A DNA stretch of 64,000 nt from Phytopseudomonas punonensis (GCF_900142655.1 NZ_FRBQ01000009.1:62001-126000), one strand, 5' to 3'. Counted from the first letter of the stretch, positions 18,272 to 27,220 are shown. The notes: a model not told the origin generated them from the letters alone. Made by a program: numbers and translations.

Positions 18272-19048
18272 ATGCACAAGCGATTCGACAGCAAGGTGGC
18301 GCTGGTTACCGGCGCAGCGCAGGGCATCGGTCGGCGGGTCGTCGAGCGCCTGGCTGCAGAAGGCGCACGCGTCGTGGCGGTGGACCGGGCCGAACTGGTT
18401 CACGAACTGCGGGACGAGTTGGGGCAGGGCGCCGAGCTGCTAACCCTGACCGCTGACCTGGAGCGCTACGGCGACTGCCAGCAGGTGGTCAAGCAGGCCG
18501 TCGAGCGTTTTGGCCGCCTGGACATTCTGATCAACAACGTCGGCGGCACCATCTGGGCGAAGCCGTTCGAGCATTACCGCGAAGAGGAAATCGAAGCCGA
18601 GGTGCGCCGCTCGCTGTTCCCGACCTTGTGGTGCTGCCATGCCGCCTTGCCGGTGATGCTGGAGCAGGGGGCAGGGGCCATCGTCAACGTGTCGTCCATT
18701 GCCACCCGCAGCCTCAATCGCGTGCCTTATGGCGCGGCCAAGGGGGGCGTCAACGCGCTGACCGCCTGCCTGGCGTTCGAGAACGCGCAGCGGGGTATTC
18801 GCGTCAACGCCACCGCACCGGGGGGCACCGAGGCGCCGCCACGGCGCATCCCGCGCAATGCCGCCGAACAGAGCGAACAGGAAAAGGGCTGGTATCAGCA
18901 GATCGTCGATCAGACCCTCGACAGCAGCCTGATGAAGCGCTACGGCACGCTCGACGAGCAGGTCGGCGCCATCCTGTTTCTGGCCTCCGACGAGGCCTCC
19001 TACATCACTGGCGTGACCCTGCCGGTCGGCGGTGGTGATCTCGGCTGA
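18272..19048 (+). CDS. benD: cis-1,2-dihydroxycyclohexadiene-1-carboxylate dehydrogenase
   Basis: A 258-residue short-chain dehydrogenase that oxidises and decarboxylates the benzoate diol to catechol. The cofactor motif TGAAQGIG lies at residues 13-20, the NNVGG segment near 88-92, and the catalytic YGAAK has Tyr153 and Lys157. Position directly after benC and normal family length support the assignment. The next gene, benK, follows after 71 bp. Confidence 0.95.
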   Translation: MHKRFDSKVALVTGAAQGIGRRVVERLAAEGARVVAVDRAELVHELRDELGQGAELLTLTADLERYGDCQQVVKQAVERFGRLDILINNVGGTIWAKPFEHYREEEIEAEVRRSLFPTLWCCHAALPVMLEQGAGAIVNVSSIATRSLNRVPYGAAKGGVNALTACLAFENAQRGIRVNATAPGGTEAPPRRIPRNAAEQSEQEKGWYQQIVDQTLDSSLMKRYGTLDEQVGAILFLASDEASYITGVTLPVGGGDLG

Positions 19049-19096
19049 CGGCTTCACACGAGTCCAACAGGGCGGCAACGCCGGCCACGGCTTCAC

Positions 19097-19107
19097 AACA
19101 ACAATAA
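19097..19107 (+). promoter_or_regulatory. AAnAAnAA motif in the benK leader
   Basis: AACAACAATAA ends 12 bp before the benK ATG and overlaps the likely ribosome-binding region; a predicted Hfq/Crc target. Confidence 0.6.
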
Positions 19108-19119
19108 GAGACCCATGCC

Positions 19120-20454
19120 ATGCGTAACCTCGACGTCAACGACGTAATCGACAATGCACGCTTCAATTCCTTCCACTGGCTGGTGATGTGCCTGTGCGCC
19201 TTGCTGCTGATATTCGATGGCTACGACCTGTTCATCTATGGCGTAGTGCTGCCGGTGATCATGAAGGAGTGGGGGCTCACGCCTCTGCAGGCCGGCGCTC
19301 TGGGCAGCTACGCGCTGTTCGGCATGATGTTCGGCGCGCTGTTGTTCGGCAGCCTGGCCGACAAGATCGGCCGCAAGAAGGGCATCGCGATCTGCTTTGC
19401 GCTGTTCAGCGTGGCGACCATCGTCAATGGCTTTGCCAGTAACCCGACCGAGTTCGGTATCTGTCGCTTTATCGCCGGTCTTGGCTGCGGCGGCCTGATG
19501 CCCAACGCGGTGGCGCTGATGAACGAATACGCGCCGAAGAAAATACGCAGCACTCTGGTGGCGGTGATGTTCAGTGGCTATTCGCTCGGCGGCATGCTCT
19601 CGGCTGGCGTGGGGATCTTCATGCTGCCGCGTTTCGGCTGGGAGTCGATGTTCTTCGCCGCCGCGCTGCCACTGCTGCTGTTGCCGGTGATTCTCTACTA
19701 CCTGCCCGAATCGATTGGCTTTCTGGTGCGCCGGGGCGAGCATGACAAGGCCCGCGCCTTGCTCAATCGCCTCGACCCCGCCCAGACGCTGGGCGCCGAT
19801 GTGCAACTGACCATCAATGAGCGCAAGGGCGGTGGCGTATCGGTGCTGGAGTTGTTTCGCAATGGCCTGGCGGTGCGCACCCTGTCGATTTGGGTGGCGT
19901 TCTTCTGCTGCCTGCTGATGGTCTACGCGCTGAGCTCCTGGTTGCCGAAACTGATGGCCAACGCCGGTTACAGCCTGGGGTCGAGCCTGTCGTTCCTGTT
20001 GGCCCTGAACTTCGGCGGCATGGCTGGAGCAATTCTCGGCGGCTGGCTGGGCGACCGTTTCAACCTGACCAAGGTCAAGGTCGGCTTCTTCATCGCCGCT
20101 GCCGTGTCGATCAGCCTGCTCGGCTTCAAGAGCCCGACGCTGATGCTCTACCTGCTGATCTTCATCGCCGGGGCGACCACCATCGGCACGCAGATCCTGC
20201 TGTACGCCGGCACCGCCCAGCTCTACGGCCTGTCGATCCGCTCCACCGGCCTTGGCTGGGCCTCGGGTATTGGCCGCAACGGCGCCATCGTCGGCCCGCT
20301 GCTCGGTGGTGCGCTGATGGGCATCGAGTTGCCGCTGCAACTCAACTTCATGGCCTTCGCCATCCCTGGCGCCATAGCGGCCCTGGCCATGCTGGTGTTC
20401 GCGCTGAACAGCGCCCGCTCCGAAAGAGTCAGCCTGCAACCCAGCAAAGCCTGA
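19120..20454 (+). CDS. benK: Benzoate MFS transporter
   Basis: A 444-residue inner-membrane transporter of the aromatic acid:H+ symporter family with about 12 membrane segments. The family motif DGYDLFIYG lies in helix 1, and the MFS signature GSLADKIGRKKG follows helix 2. Context in the ben operon indicates benzoate uptake. The ATG at 19120 gives the MRNLDVN N-terminus; another ATG at 19115 is out of frame. A small hairpin lies after the gene at 20488-20506. Confidence 0.93.
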   Translation: MRNLDVNDVIDNARFNSFHWLVMCLCALLLIFDGYDLFIYGVVLPVIMKEWGLTPLQAGALGSYALFGMMFGALLFGSLADKIGRKKGIAICFALFSVATIVNGFASNPTEFGICRFIAGLGCGGLMPNAVALMNEYAPKKIRSTLVAVMFSGYSLGGMLSAGVGIFMLPRFGWESMFFAAALPLLLLPVILYYLPESIGFLVRRGEHDKARALLNRLDPAQTLGADVQLTINERKGGGVSVLELFRNGLAVRTLSIWVAFFCCLLMVYALSSWLPKLMANAGYSLGSSLSFLLALNFGGMAGAILGGWLGDRFNLTKVKVGFFIAAAVSISLLGFKSPTLMLYLLIFIAGATTIGTQILLYAGTAQLYGLSIRSTGLGWASGIGRNGAIVGPLLGGALMGIELPLQLNFMAFAIPGAIAALAMLVFALNSARSERVSLQPSKA

Positions 20455-20545
20455 TCGCCACCTCCATCCGTACCCTGATCCATCTCCGTTCACCTCATCG
20501 GTGAACTGGGAGCGGCTGCGGCCGCCCGCTTGACGGAGCGAAACA

Positions 20546-21763
20546 ATGACGCTGTTCAAGGACATGTCGCTGTCGGCGCTCGTCGCCGGCTTTATCGCCA
20601 CGGTGATTTCCTATGCCGGGCCGCTGGTGATCATCTTCCAGGCGGCGCGCACGGCGGGTTTGCCGGCCGAGGTGCTGTCGTCGTGGATCTGGGCGATCAG
20701 CATCGGCAGTGGCGTGCTGGGCATCGTGCTCAGCTTGCGCTACCGAGCGCCAGTGGTGATCGCCTGGTCGGCGCCGGGCTCGGCGCTGCTGGTCAGCCTG
20801 TTGCCGCACGTGAGCGTCGGCGAGGCGGTGGGCGCCTACCTGATCGCCAACCTGATCGTGCTGTTGGTAGGCCTGAGTGGTGCCTTCGACAAACTGGCCG
20901 CCCGGCTGCCGCTGTCGGTGTGCTCGGCGATGCTGGCGGGCATTCTGTTCAGCTTTGGCAGCGCGCTGTTCACCTCGCTGCAGGAGCAGCCGCTGCTGGT
21001 GCTGGCGATGTTCGTGACCTATCTGGTGTGCAAGCGCCTGTCGCCGCGCTATGCGGTGCCGGCGGTGTTGCTGGTCGGCGTCGGTCTGGTGATCGGCCGT
21101 GGCGAGCTGAGCGCCGATGCCTGGGTGATCGGCCTGGCCACACCGGTGTGGATCACCCCGCAGTTTTCGCCGATGGCGATACTCAATATCGGCGTGCCGC
21201 TGGCCGTGGTGGCGCTGACCGGGCAATTCATACCGGGCATGGCCGTGCTGCGCAGCAGCGGTTACGGCCAGGTGCCGGCACGGCCGTTGTTGGCGGGCTG
21301 TGGCCTGGGCAGCTTGCTGCTGGCGCCCTTTGCCTGCCATGGCCTGGCGCTGGGGGCGATTACCGCGGCGATCTGTACCGGCCGTGAGGCCCATGAGCGC
21401 CCCGAGCGGCGCTATGTAGCCGGGGTGGCCGGCGGCGTTTTCTACCTGCTGTTCGGCCTGTTCGGGGCAACCCTGGTCAGCCTGTTCACTGCCTTCCCCC
21501 AGGCATTGGTGGCGGCACTCGCAGGGCTTGCACTGTTCGGGGCGATAGCAGCTTCCCTGGCCGGCGCCATGGCCGTGCCGCAAGAGCGTGAAGTCGCGCT
21601 GGTGGCCTTTCTGGTTACTGCGTCGGGCATGTCCTTTCTCGGTCTGTCGGCGGCGTTCTGGGGGCTGATTTTCGGCCTGTTCGCCCATTGGCTGCTGATC
21701 CATAAAACCGCGCCCGGCGCCGCGCAGGCCGTGCGCTCCCGGCCCGACCAAGCGACCCGCTGA
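20546..21763 (+). CDS. benE: BenE-family benzoate/H+ transporter
   Basis: A 405-residue inner-membrane protein with 10-12 hydrophobic helices, matching the BenE family from its SALVAGFIATVISYAGPLVIIFQAA start and the CHGLALGAITAAI region to its charged C-terminal tail. It is a second benzoate carrier beside BenK. The ATG at 20546 is preceded by GGAG at 20535-20538. It lies 91 bp after benK, and that gap holds a small hairpin. A frame overlapping the N-terminal half from 20530 is a shadow. Confidence 0.93.
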   Translation: MTLFKDMSLSALVAGFIATVISYAGPLVIIFQAARTAGLPAEVLSSWIWAISIGSGVLGIVLSLRYRAPVVIAWSAPGSALLVSLLPHVSVGEAVGAYLIANLIVLLVGLSGAFDKLAARLPLSVCSAMLAGILFSFGSALFTSLQEQPLLVLAMFVTYLVCKRLSPRYAVPAVLLVGVGLVIGRGELSADAWVIGLATPVWITPQFSPMAILNIGVPLAVVALTGQFIPGMAVLRSSGYGQVPARPLLAGCGLGSLLLAPFACHGLALGAITAAICTGREAHERPERRYVAGVAGGVFYLLFGLFGATLVSLFTAFPQALVAALAGLALFGAIAASLAGAMAVPQEREVALVAFLVTASGMSFLGLSAAFWGLIFGLFAHWLLIHKTAPGAAQAVRSRPDQATR

Positions 21764-21825
21764 ACCCCGATTTTCCTGATCCGGCTCTCCGCGCTGTCTG
21801 GCGTGGGGCGCCGCTGTACCCATGC

Positions 21826-21836
21826 AATAACAACAA
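21826..21836 (+). promoter_or_regulatory. AAnAAnAA motif in the benF leader
   Basis: AATAACAACAA, 13 bp before the benF ATG; a predicted Hfq/Crc binding site. Confidence 0.6.
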
Positions 21837-21849
21837 GAGCAGAGCAATC

Positions 21850-23112
21850 ATGAGTAAGCATCAGACTACCTTGTGCGTATTTTCCCTGAGCGTGCTGAGC
21901 TTGCCGGCTGCCGTGCAGGCCGCCAACGAAGGCTTCGTCGAGGGGGCCAGCGCGACCCTGCAGGCGCGCAACTACTACTTCAGCCGGGATTTCTCCGACA
22001 TCGTCGGCGCCAACCGGCAGTTCAAGGCCGAGGAATGGGCCCAGGGTTTCATCCTCGACTTCAAGTCCGGCTACACGCCTGGCGTGGTCGGCTTCGGTCT
22101 GGATGCCCAGGGACTGCTCGGCATCAAGCTCGACAGCAGCCGCGACCGGGTCAACACCGGGCTGCTGCCGGTGCACGACAACGGCGAGGCCGCCGACGAA
22201 TACAGCCGTCTCGGTGTGGCGCTGAAGGCTCGCTATTCGCAGACCGAACTGCGCGTCGGTGAGCTGCAGCCCAACCTGCCGGTGCTGACCTTCAGTGATA
22301 TCCGCCTGCTGCCACCGAGCTACCAGGGCGCCTCGCTGGTGTCCCGGGAGATCGACGGCCTGACTCTGCAGGGTGGCCACCTGCGCTCCACCAGCCTGCG
22401 CAACGAGGCCGGCGACGACAAGCTGCAGGCCATGCTCGGCCATGTCCCACAGCGCCAGGTCAGCAGCGACGCGTTCAACTACCTGGGCGCCGACTACGCC
22501 TTCAACGATAAGCGCACCACCGCCAGCCTGTGGTACGCGCAGCTCGAGGACATCTACAACCAGCGTTTCGTCGGTCTCAAGCACAGCCAGCCAATGGGCG
22601 CCTGGACCCTGGGCGCCAACCTCGGCTACTTCGACAGCCAGGAAGATGGCGACAAGCTGCTCGGCACTATCGATAACCAGGCCTTTTACTCGCTGATTTC
22701 GGCCAAGCACGGCGGTCATACCTTCTATGTCGGCTACCAGGCGATGTTCGGCGACAACCCGTTCCCGCGGGTATTCGCCAACGTCACGCCGCTGGGCAAC
22801 GAGGTGCCGACCTATGAGTTCGCCTACACCGACGAGCGCTCCTGGCAGGCGCGTTACGACTACGACTTCGCCGCCCTCGGCGTGCCTGGCCTGACCACCA
22901 CGGTGCGCTACATCCGCGGCAACAACGTTGACACCGGGCGCGGCTTCGAAGGCAAGGATCGCGAGCGCGACCTGGATATCGGCTATGTAGTGCAGAGCGG
23001 GGCGCTCAAGGGACTGGGCGTGCGCGTGCGTAACGTCGAGGCGCGTTCAAACTACCGCAGCGATATCGACGAGAACCGGCTGATCCTTTCTTACACCTGG
23101 ACGTTGCTGTGA
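21850..23112 (+). CDS. benF: BenF-like OprD-family outer-membrane porin
   Basis: A 420-residue outer-membrane channel. A signal peptide is visible at residues 1-24 (cut after VQA), and the mature protein opens with GFVEGASATLQARNYYFSRDF, typical of OprD/OpdK porins. It alternates aromatic-rich beta-strands and ends in the aromatic-containing strand SYTWTLL. Place at the end of the ben operon suggests benzoate passage across the outer membrane. A 349-bp repeat-rich gap follows, and catR converges on it. Confidence 0.92.
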   Translation: MSKHQTTLCVFSLSVLSLPAAVQAANEGFVEGASATLQARNYYFSRDFSDIVGANRQFKAEEWAQGFILDFKSGYTPGVVGFGLDAQGLLGIKLDSSRDRVNTGLLPVHDNGEAADEYSRLGVALKARYSQTELRVGELQPNLPVLTFSDIRLLPPSYQGASLVSREIDGLTLQGGHLRSTSLRNEAGDDKLQAMLGHVPQRQVSSDAFNYLGADYAFNDKRTTASLWYAQLEDIYNQRFVGLKHSQPMGAWTLGANLGYFDSQEDGDKLLGTIDNQAFYSLISAKHGGHTFYVGYQAMFGDNPFPRVFANVTPLGNEVPTYEFAYTDERSWQARYDYDFAALGVPGLTTTVRYIRGNNVDTGRGFEGKDRERDLDIGYVVQSGALKGLGVRVRNVEARSNYRSDIDENRLILSYTWTLL

Positions 23113-23176
23113 GGCGCTGGCGGTAGTCCTTTAGGGGCTCGTGTTGATTGCGTAATCCGCCGTCTTGGAGTCCTCC

Positions 23177-23242
23177 TGTGGGTGTGGGGCGGGGACGCCC
23201 AGTCCACGCCCGCGATTTTTCGCGCGCATGGCGCGCTCCCAC
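23177..23242. repeat. REP-type palindromic repeat, copy 1
   Basis: A 66-bp element bounded by GTGGG and CTCCCAC with internal GGACGCCCAGTCCACGCCCG and CGCGCATGGCGCGC. It is nearly identical to 37497-37561 and shares its ends with 31324-31370. All three copies are intergenic. It lies between the convergent genes benF and catR. Confidence 0.75.
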
Positions 23243-23312
23243 AGGGATCGTGGATGGCCGTGGCTTATCTTGCTGATCGGCGATAGCTAATGCTTGCGCC
23301 GTAGCAATTATT

Positions 23313-23329
23313 GATGGGTTCCACCCATC
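23313..23329. repeat. Short palindrome in the benF-catR gap
   Basis: A 7-bp inverted repeat (GATGGGT with ACCCATC, 3-nt loop). A second small one, GTGGACG with CGTCCAC, is at 23354-23377. The rest of the 349-bp gap (23113-23461) holds no gene. Confidence 0.5.
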
Positions 23330-23386
23330 CTACGGGCCTGACTCAGTCGTAGTGTGGACGACGCTTCAACCGTCCACCGCACTGCA

Positions 23387-23428
23387 GGCGTAATGGTGGA
23401 TGAAAAGAGCATCATCCACCATTACGCC
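23387..23428. terminator. Perfect 17-bp palindrome between convergent benF and catR
   Basis: Arms 23387-23403 and 23412-23428 are exact reverse complements around an 8-nt loop. It lies 34 bp beyond the catR stop, so it is a likely 3'-end structure or bidirectional terminator. The arm contains GGTGGATGA, a sequence that also appears in the palindrome at 31212. Confidence 0.6.
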
Positions 23429-23461
23429 TTGGAGGTTCGTCACCGCGACTCAATAGGGTGA

Positions 23462-24337
23462 TCACTCGAGGTCCAGATTCTTCACCAGCTTCAGGCAGCG
23501 CTTGAGCAGTGGCGAATCATCGTCCTTGCGGTAGCTGATCACGATGGGTGACGTGGCGCTGGCGTCGAGCAGCGGCGTATAGCCGATATCGTCGCGGTGC
23601 AGGCGCTGCACGGAGGCCGGCACCAGGCTAATGCCGATGCCGGCGGCAACCAGGCCGATGGCGGTCTGCAGTTCGTTGGTCATCTGCGCCACGCGAATCT
23701 TAAGGTCGTTGCGGGCGAACAGGGCCAGTACATGGTCGGCGTAGCTGGGCCGCGGTGACGCCGGGTAGAGCACGAACGGCTCGCGAGCCAGTTCCTCCAG
23801 CGAAGCCGGAGCGGCCAGCAGGCGGTGGCCGGCGGGCAGGGCGGCGACCAGCGGATCCTGGCGGATCACTTCCTGGACGATGGCCGGGTCTTCGATATGG
23901 ATGCGGCCGAAGCCGATATCGATACGGCCGCGTTTGAGCGCTTCGACCTGGGGCAGGGTGGTCAGCTCGGACAAGCCCAGTTCGATGGCAGCCTCGGCGC
24001 GCAGCTGGCGGATCAGCTCGGGTAGCGCGCCATACAGGGTCGAGGGTGCGAAGCCGATACCGAACCAGCGTCGCTGCCCTTCGGCGATGCGCCGGGTGTC
24101 GTCGCTGACACGGCCCAACTGCTCGAGCAATTGGACGGAATGTTCATAGAAGAACCGCCCGGCCTCGGTCAGGCGCAGCGGCCGGCCGCGCTCGATCAAG
24201 GCCACCCCCAACTCGTCTTCCAGTTGCTGGATCTGCCGGCTCAGCGGCGGCTGGGCGATATGCAGGCGTTCGGCTGCGCGGGTGAAATTGAGGGTTTCCG
24301 CGAGCACGCGAAAGTAACGCAAATGGCGCAGCTCCAT
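23462..24337 (-). CDS. catR: LysR-type activator of the catBCA genes
   Basis: A 291-residue LysR-family regulator. The N-terminal winged helix-turn-helix spans about residues 1-60 (HLRYFRVLAETLNFTRAAERLHIAQPPLSRQIQQLE), and an effector domain follows. By position and sequence it is CatR, which senses cis,cis-muconate and activates catBC. It is divergent from catB, and its Shine-Dalgarno GGAGG lies inside the operator palindrome at 24339-24353, which fits autoregulation. Confidence 0.93.
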   Translation of the reverse strand: MELRHLRYFRVLAETLNFTRAAERLHIAQPPLSRQIQQLEDELGVALIERGRPLRLTEAGRFFYEHSVQLLEQLGRVSDDTRRIAEGQRRWFGIGFAPSTLYGALPELIRQLRAEAAIELGLSELTTLPQVEALKRGRIDIGFGRIHIEDPAIVQEVIRQDPLVAALPAGHRLLAAPASLEELAREPFVLYPASPRPSYADHVLALFARNDLKIRVAQMTNELQTAIGLVAAGIGISLVPASVQRLHRDDIGYTPLLDASATSPIVISYRKDDDSPLLKRCLKLVKNLDLE

Positions 24338-24338
24338 G

Positions 24339-24353
24339 ATACCTCCAGGGTAT
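24339..24353. promoter_or_regulatory. CatR/BenM-type operator
   Basis: An exact ATAC-N7-GTAT palindrome, the consensus bound by CatR, CatM and BenM regulators, also a T-N11-A LysR box. It begins one base upstream of the catR start codon and about 210 bp before the catB ATG, so it can repress catR and serve as recognition site for activating catB. Confidence 0.85.
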
Positions 24354-24561
24354 GAAACCAGACCGATTCAATATTGGACTGCCTGATTTGCTGAGGTCAA
24401 TCTGTGCCCAGACAAAAATAAAACCTGAAGGATATGCTCGTGCTCACTCGCATCCTTTGTTCTTCTGCTCCTCTGCTGCCGGCCGGCTTCGTGAACGAGG
24501 CGCCCCGGGGCGTCGTTTCTCTGGCGCCTGCCCGTTGCCCCTTGCACACGGATCACCGCCC

Positions 24562-25683
24562 ATGAGCCTCCCGCTGATCGAAAGCCTCGAGACCCTGATC
24601 GTCGACCTGCCGACCATTCGCCCGCACAAGCTGGCCATGCACACCATGCAGCACCAGACCCTGGTGATCCTGCGGTTGCGCTGCAGCGACGGTATCGAGG
24701 GCGTCGGTGAAGCCACCACCATCGGTGGCCTGGCCTATGCCGGGGAAAGCCCGGAAAGCATCAAGACCAATATCGATACCTACTTCGCACCGCTGTTGGT
24801 CGGACAGCCGGCCGGCAACATCAACGCCGCCATGCTGCGTATCGACCGCAGCGTGCGCGCCAACACCTTTGCCCGCTCGGCCGTGGAAACCGCGCTGCTC
24901 GACGCCCAGGGCAAACGCCTTGGCCTGCCGGTCGCCGAGCTGCTCGGTGGCCGTGTACGTGACGGCCTGGAAGTGGCCTGGACGCTGGCCAGCGGCGATA
25001 CCAGCAAGGACATCGACGAAGCCGAGCGCATGCTCGACCTGCGTCGCCACCGGATTTTCAAGCTGAAGATCGGCAGCCGCGATGCCGCGCTGGATATCGC
25101 CCACGTGGCGGCGATCAAGCGCGCATTGGGCGAGCGTGCCAGCGTGCGGGTCGACGTCAACCAGGCGTGGAGCGAGGCAGTGGCCATTCGCGCCTGCCAG
25201 GCGCTCGGTGATGCCGGCGTCGACCTGATCGAGCAACCGATTCCCCGTCAGGACGTACAGGCCCAGGCCCGCGTCAGCGCCCGCAGCCCGGCGCCGATCA
25301 TGGCCGATGAAGCCATCGAGAGCGTGGAAGACAGCTTCAACCTGGCCCGTGGCGGCGCCGCACCGGTATTCGCCCTGAAGATCGCCAAGAATGGCGGCCC
25401 ACGCGCCGTGCTGCGCAGCGCTTACATCGCCGAAGCGGCAGGCATCGCCCTGTACGGCGGCACCATGCTCGAAGGCAGCGTCGGCACCCTGGCGTCGGCC
25501 CATGCCTTCGCCACCCTGAGCAAGCTGGAATGGCACACCGAGCTGTTCGGCCCGCTGCTGCTGACCGAGGACATCCTGGTCAACGTGCCGGTGTATCGCG
25601 ATTTCGAACTGAAGATTCCGACCACGCCGGGCCTTGGCGTGGAGCTCGACGAAGAGCGCCTGCAGCGTTTCTGCCGCCGCTGA
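24562..25683 (+). CDS. catB: Muconate cycloisomerase
   Basis: A 373-residue enolase-superfamily enzyme converting cis,cis-muconate to muconolactone. The catalytic lysines are Lys167 and Lys169 (KLK), and the metal ligands are Asp198, Glu224 and Asp249, numbering identical to the P. putida enzyme as I remember it. The frame extends upstream to 24352, but the ATG at 24562 gives the family N-terminus and length; the 224 bp between catR and catB are the regulatory region. catC follows after 24 bp. Confidence 0.96.
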   Translation: MSLPLIESLETLIVDLPTIRPHKLAMHTMQHQTLVILRLRCSDGIEGVGEATTIGGLAYAGESPESIKTNIDTYFAPLLVGQPAGNINAAMLRIDRSVRANTFARSAVETALLDAQGKRLGLPVAELLGGRVRDGLEVAWTLASGDTSKDIDEAERMLDLRRHRIFKLKIGSRDAALDIAHVAAIKRALGERASVRVDVNQAWSEAVAIRACQALGDAGVDLIEQPIPRQDVQAQARVSARSPAPIMADEAIESVEDSFNLARGGAAPVFALKIAKNGGPRAVLRSAYIAEAAGIALYGGTMLEGSVGTLASAHAFATLSKLEWHTELFGPLLLTEDILVNVPVYRDFELKIPTTPGLGVELDEERLQRFCRR

Positions 25684-25707
25684 ACCTGAATTCCAAAGGA
25701 GCTAGCC

Positions 25708-25998
25708 ATGCTGTTTCACGTACGCATGACCGTAACACTGCCGACCGACATGCCCGCCGAGCAGGCCGCGCGCCTCAAGGCTGACGAGAAGGAACTGGCC
25801 CAGCGCCTGCAGCGCGAAGGCACCTGGCGTCACCTCTGGCGCATCGCCGGGCTTTACGCCAATGTCAGCATTTTCGATGTGGCCGATGCCCAGGCTTTGC
25901 ATGACACGCTGATGCAATTGCCGCTGTATCCGTACATGGACATCGAGGTCATGGCGCTGTGTCGCCACCCGTCCTCGATCCACGATGACGAACGCTGA
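25708..25998 (+). CDS. catC: Muconolactone delta-isomerase
   Basis: A 96-residue protein starting MLFHVRMTV and containing the WRHLWRIAGLYANVSIFDV core that defines CatC. It converts muconolactone to beta-ketoadipate enol-lactone and normally assembles as a decamer. AAAGGAG lies upstream of the ATG. It sits between catB and catA in the usual BCA order. Confidence 0.97.
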   Translation: MLFHVRMTVTLPTDMPAEQAARLKADEKELAQRLQREGTWRHLWRIAGLYANVSIFDVADAQALHDTLMQLPLYPYMDIEVMALCRHPSSIHDDER

Positions 25999-26032
25999 TC
26001 GGCGCCATTTGCTCGCCTGATCCGATCCAGAC

Positions 26033-26040
26033 AACAACAA
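26033..26040 (+). promoter_or_regulatory. AAnAAnAA motif in the catA leader
   Basis: AACAACAA, 16 bp before the chosen catA ATG; a predicted Hfq/Crc site. Confidence 0.55.
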
Positions 26041-26056
26041 GATGAGGAAACAAGCC

Positions 26057-26986
26057 ATGACCGTACGTATCGCCCAGACCGTCGAAGTGCAGAAGTTCTT
26101 CGAAGACGCCGCCGGCTTCACCAATGACGGCGGTAATGCCCGGATGAAAACGGTGATCCACCGTGTGCTCAACGACACGGCGAAGATCATCGAAGACCTG
26201 CAGATCACCCCGGAAGAGTTCTGGAAGGCGGTGAACTACCTCAACGAACTGGGCGCTCGCCAGGAGGCGGGTCTGGTCGTCGCCGGCCTGGGTATCGAGC
26301 ACTACCTCGACATGCTGATGGACGCCGAAGACGAAGAGGCCGGCCGCACCGGCGGCACCCCGCGCACCATCGAAGGCCCGCTGTACGTGGCTGGCGCGCC
26401 GCTGAGCAAGGGCGAAGCGCGCCTGGACGACGGCAATGACGCAGGCACGCCGCTGTTCATGCAGGGGCGGGTGTTCGACACCGATGGCAAGCCGCTGGCT
26501 GGCGCTATCGTCGACGTATGGCACGCCAACACCGGGGGTACCTACTCGTACTTCGACCCAGCGCAATCGGAATTCAACCTGCGCCGCCGCATCGAGACCG
26601 ACGCCGAAGGCCGTTATCGCTTCCGCAGCATCGTACCGTCTGGCTACGGTTGCCCGCCGGATGGCCCGACCCAGCAACTGCTCGATCAGCTCGGCCGCCA
26701 TGGTCAGCGTCCGGCCCACGTGCACTTCTTCATATCGGCACCGGGTCATCGCCATCTGACTACCCAGATCAACCTGGATGGCGACAAGTACCTGCACGAC
26801 GACTTCGCCTACGCCACCCGTGATGAGCTGATCGCCAAGATCGACTTTTTCGACGATGCCGAGCGCGCCAAAGCCCATGGCGTGCAAGGGCGCTTCGCGG
26901 AAATCGAGTTCGATTTCACCCTGCAGTCCACTGCCGAGCCCAAGGCGCAAAAACGCCACGAGCGGGTTCGCGCGCTGGAGGCGTAA
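26057..26986 (+). CDS. catA: Catechol 1,2-dioxygenase
   Basis: A 309-residue intradiol dioxygenase that opens catechol to cis,cis-muconate. By alignment with the family from memory, the Fe(III) ligands are Tyr163 (TYSYFD), Tyr197 (PSGYGC), His221 and His223 (RPAHVHFF). The N-terminal 100 residues form the helical dimer linker. An in-frame ATG at 26042 would add five residues; 26057 gives the conserved MTVRI start and leaves GAGG upstream. Last gene of catBCA. A GC hairpin lies at 27021-27050. Confidence 0.96.
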   Translation: MTVRIAQTVEVQKFFEDAAGFTNDGGNARMKTVIHRVLNDTAKIIEDLQITPEEFWKAVNYLNELGARQEAGLVVAGLGIEHYLDMLMDAEDEEAGRTGGTPRTIEGPLYVAGAPLSKGEARLDDGNDAGTPLFMQGRVFDTDGKPLAGAIVDVWHANTGGTYSYFDPAQSEFNLRRRIETDAEGRYRFRSIVPSGYGCPPDGPTQQLLDQLGRHGQRPAHVHFFISAPGHRHLTTQINLDGDKYLHDDFAYATRDELIAKIDFFDDAERAKAHGVQGRFAEIEFDFTLQSTAEPKAQKRHERVRALEA

Positions 26987-27020
26987 GCCCAACGCCTTGT
27001 AGGTAGCGCTCGCCGTGCTG

Positions 27021-27050
27021 CCTCTCGTCTGCCTCAGCGCAGGCGAGGGG
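27021..27050 (+). terminator. Possible hairpin after catA
   Basis: A 12-bp stem with two G-U pairs (27021-27032 with 27039-27050), no T-run. It lies 34 bp after catA and may mark the end of the cat transcript. Confidence 0.35.
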
Positions 27051-27147
27051 CCGCGCGGCGCCCTGCATTGAGCGCCTGTTTTTCGCATGCCTGGGAGAGA
27101 TGTAACCCTTTGTCACGCTGACGTATCGCGTTACCAGGGGAGGGTTA

Positions 27148-27189
27148 GAATCGCCGGACGATTAGCGGATTGCCGGCTAGCGGCGATTC
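27148..27189. repeat. Spaced inverted repeat upstream of benR
   Basis: GAATCGCCG (27148-27156) and its exact reverse complement CGGCGATTC (27181-27189), 24 bp apart, end 31 bp before the benR start. It could be an operator or an mRNA hairpin. Confidence 0.4.
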
Positions 27190-27197
27190 AGCCTTAT

Positions 27198-27209
27198 AAG
27201 AAAAACAAC
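27198..27209 (+). promoter_or_regulatory. AAnAAnAA motif at the benR ribosome-binding site
   Basis: AAGAAAAACAAC is four consecutive AAn units directly before the benR Shine-Dalgarno GAGG (27210-27213). benR mRNA is an established Crc target in P. putida. Confidence 0.7.
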
Positions 27210-27220
27210 GAGGCCTGATG

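Noticed and set aside
19093..20601. 502-codon frame antisense to benK
   Set aside because: Translation is Gln/His/Arg-rich without motifs; shadow of a membrane-protein gene.
24352..24561. N-terminal extension of CatB by 70 residues
   Set aside because: It crosses the CatR operator and promoter region and does not match the family N-terminus.
27100..27140. GTNAC repeats upstream of benR as a third copy of the gts element
   Set aside because: Spacing differs from the 11 and 21 bp of the two real copies, and the longer blocks are absent.
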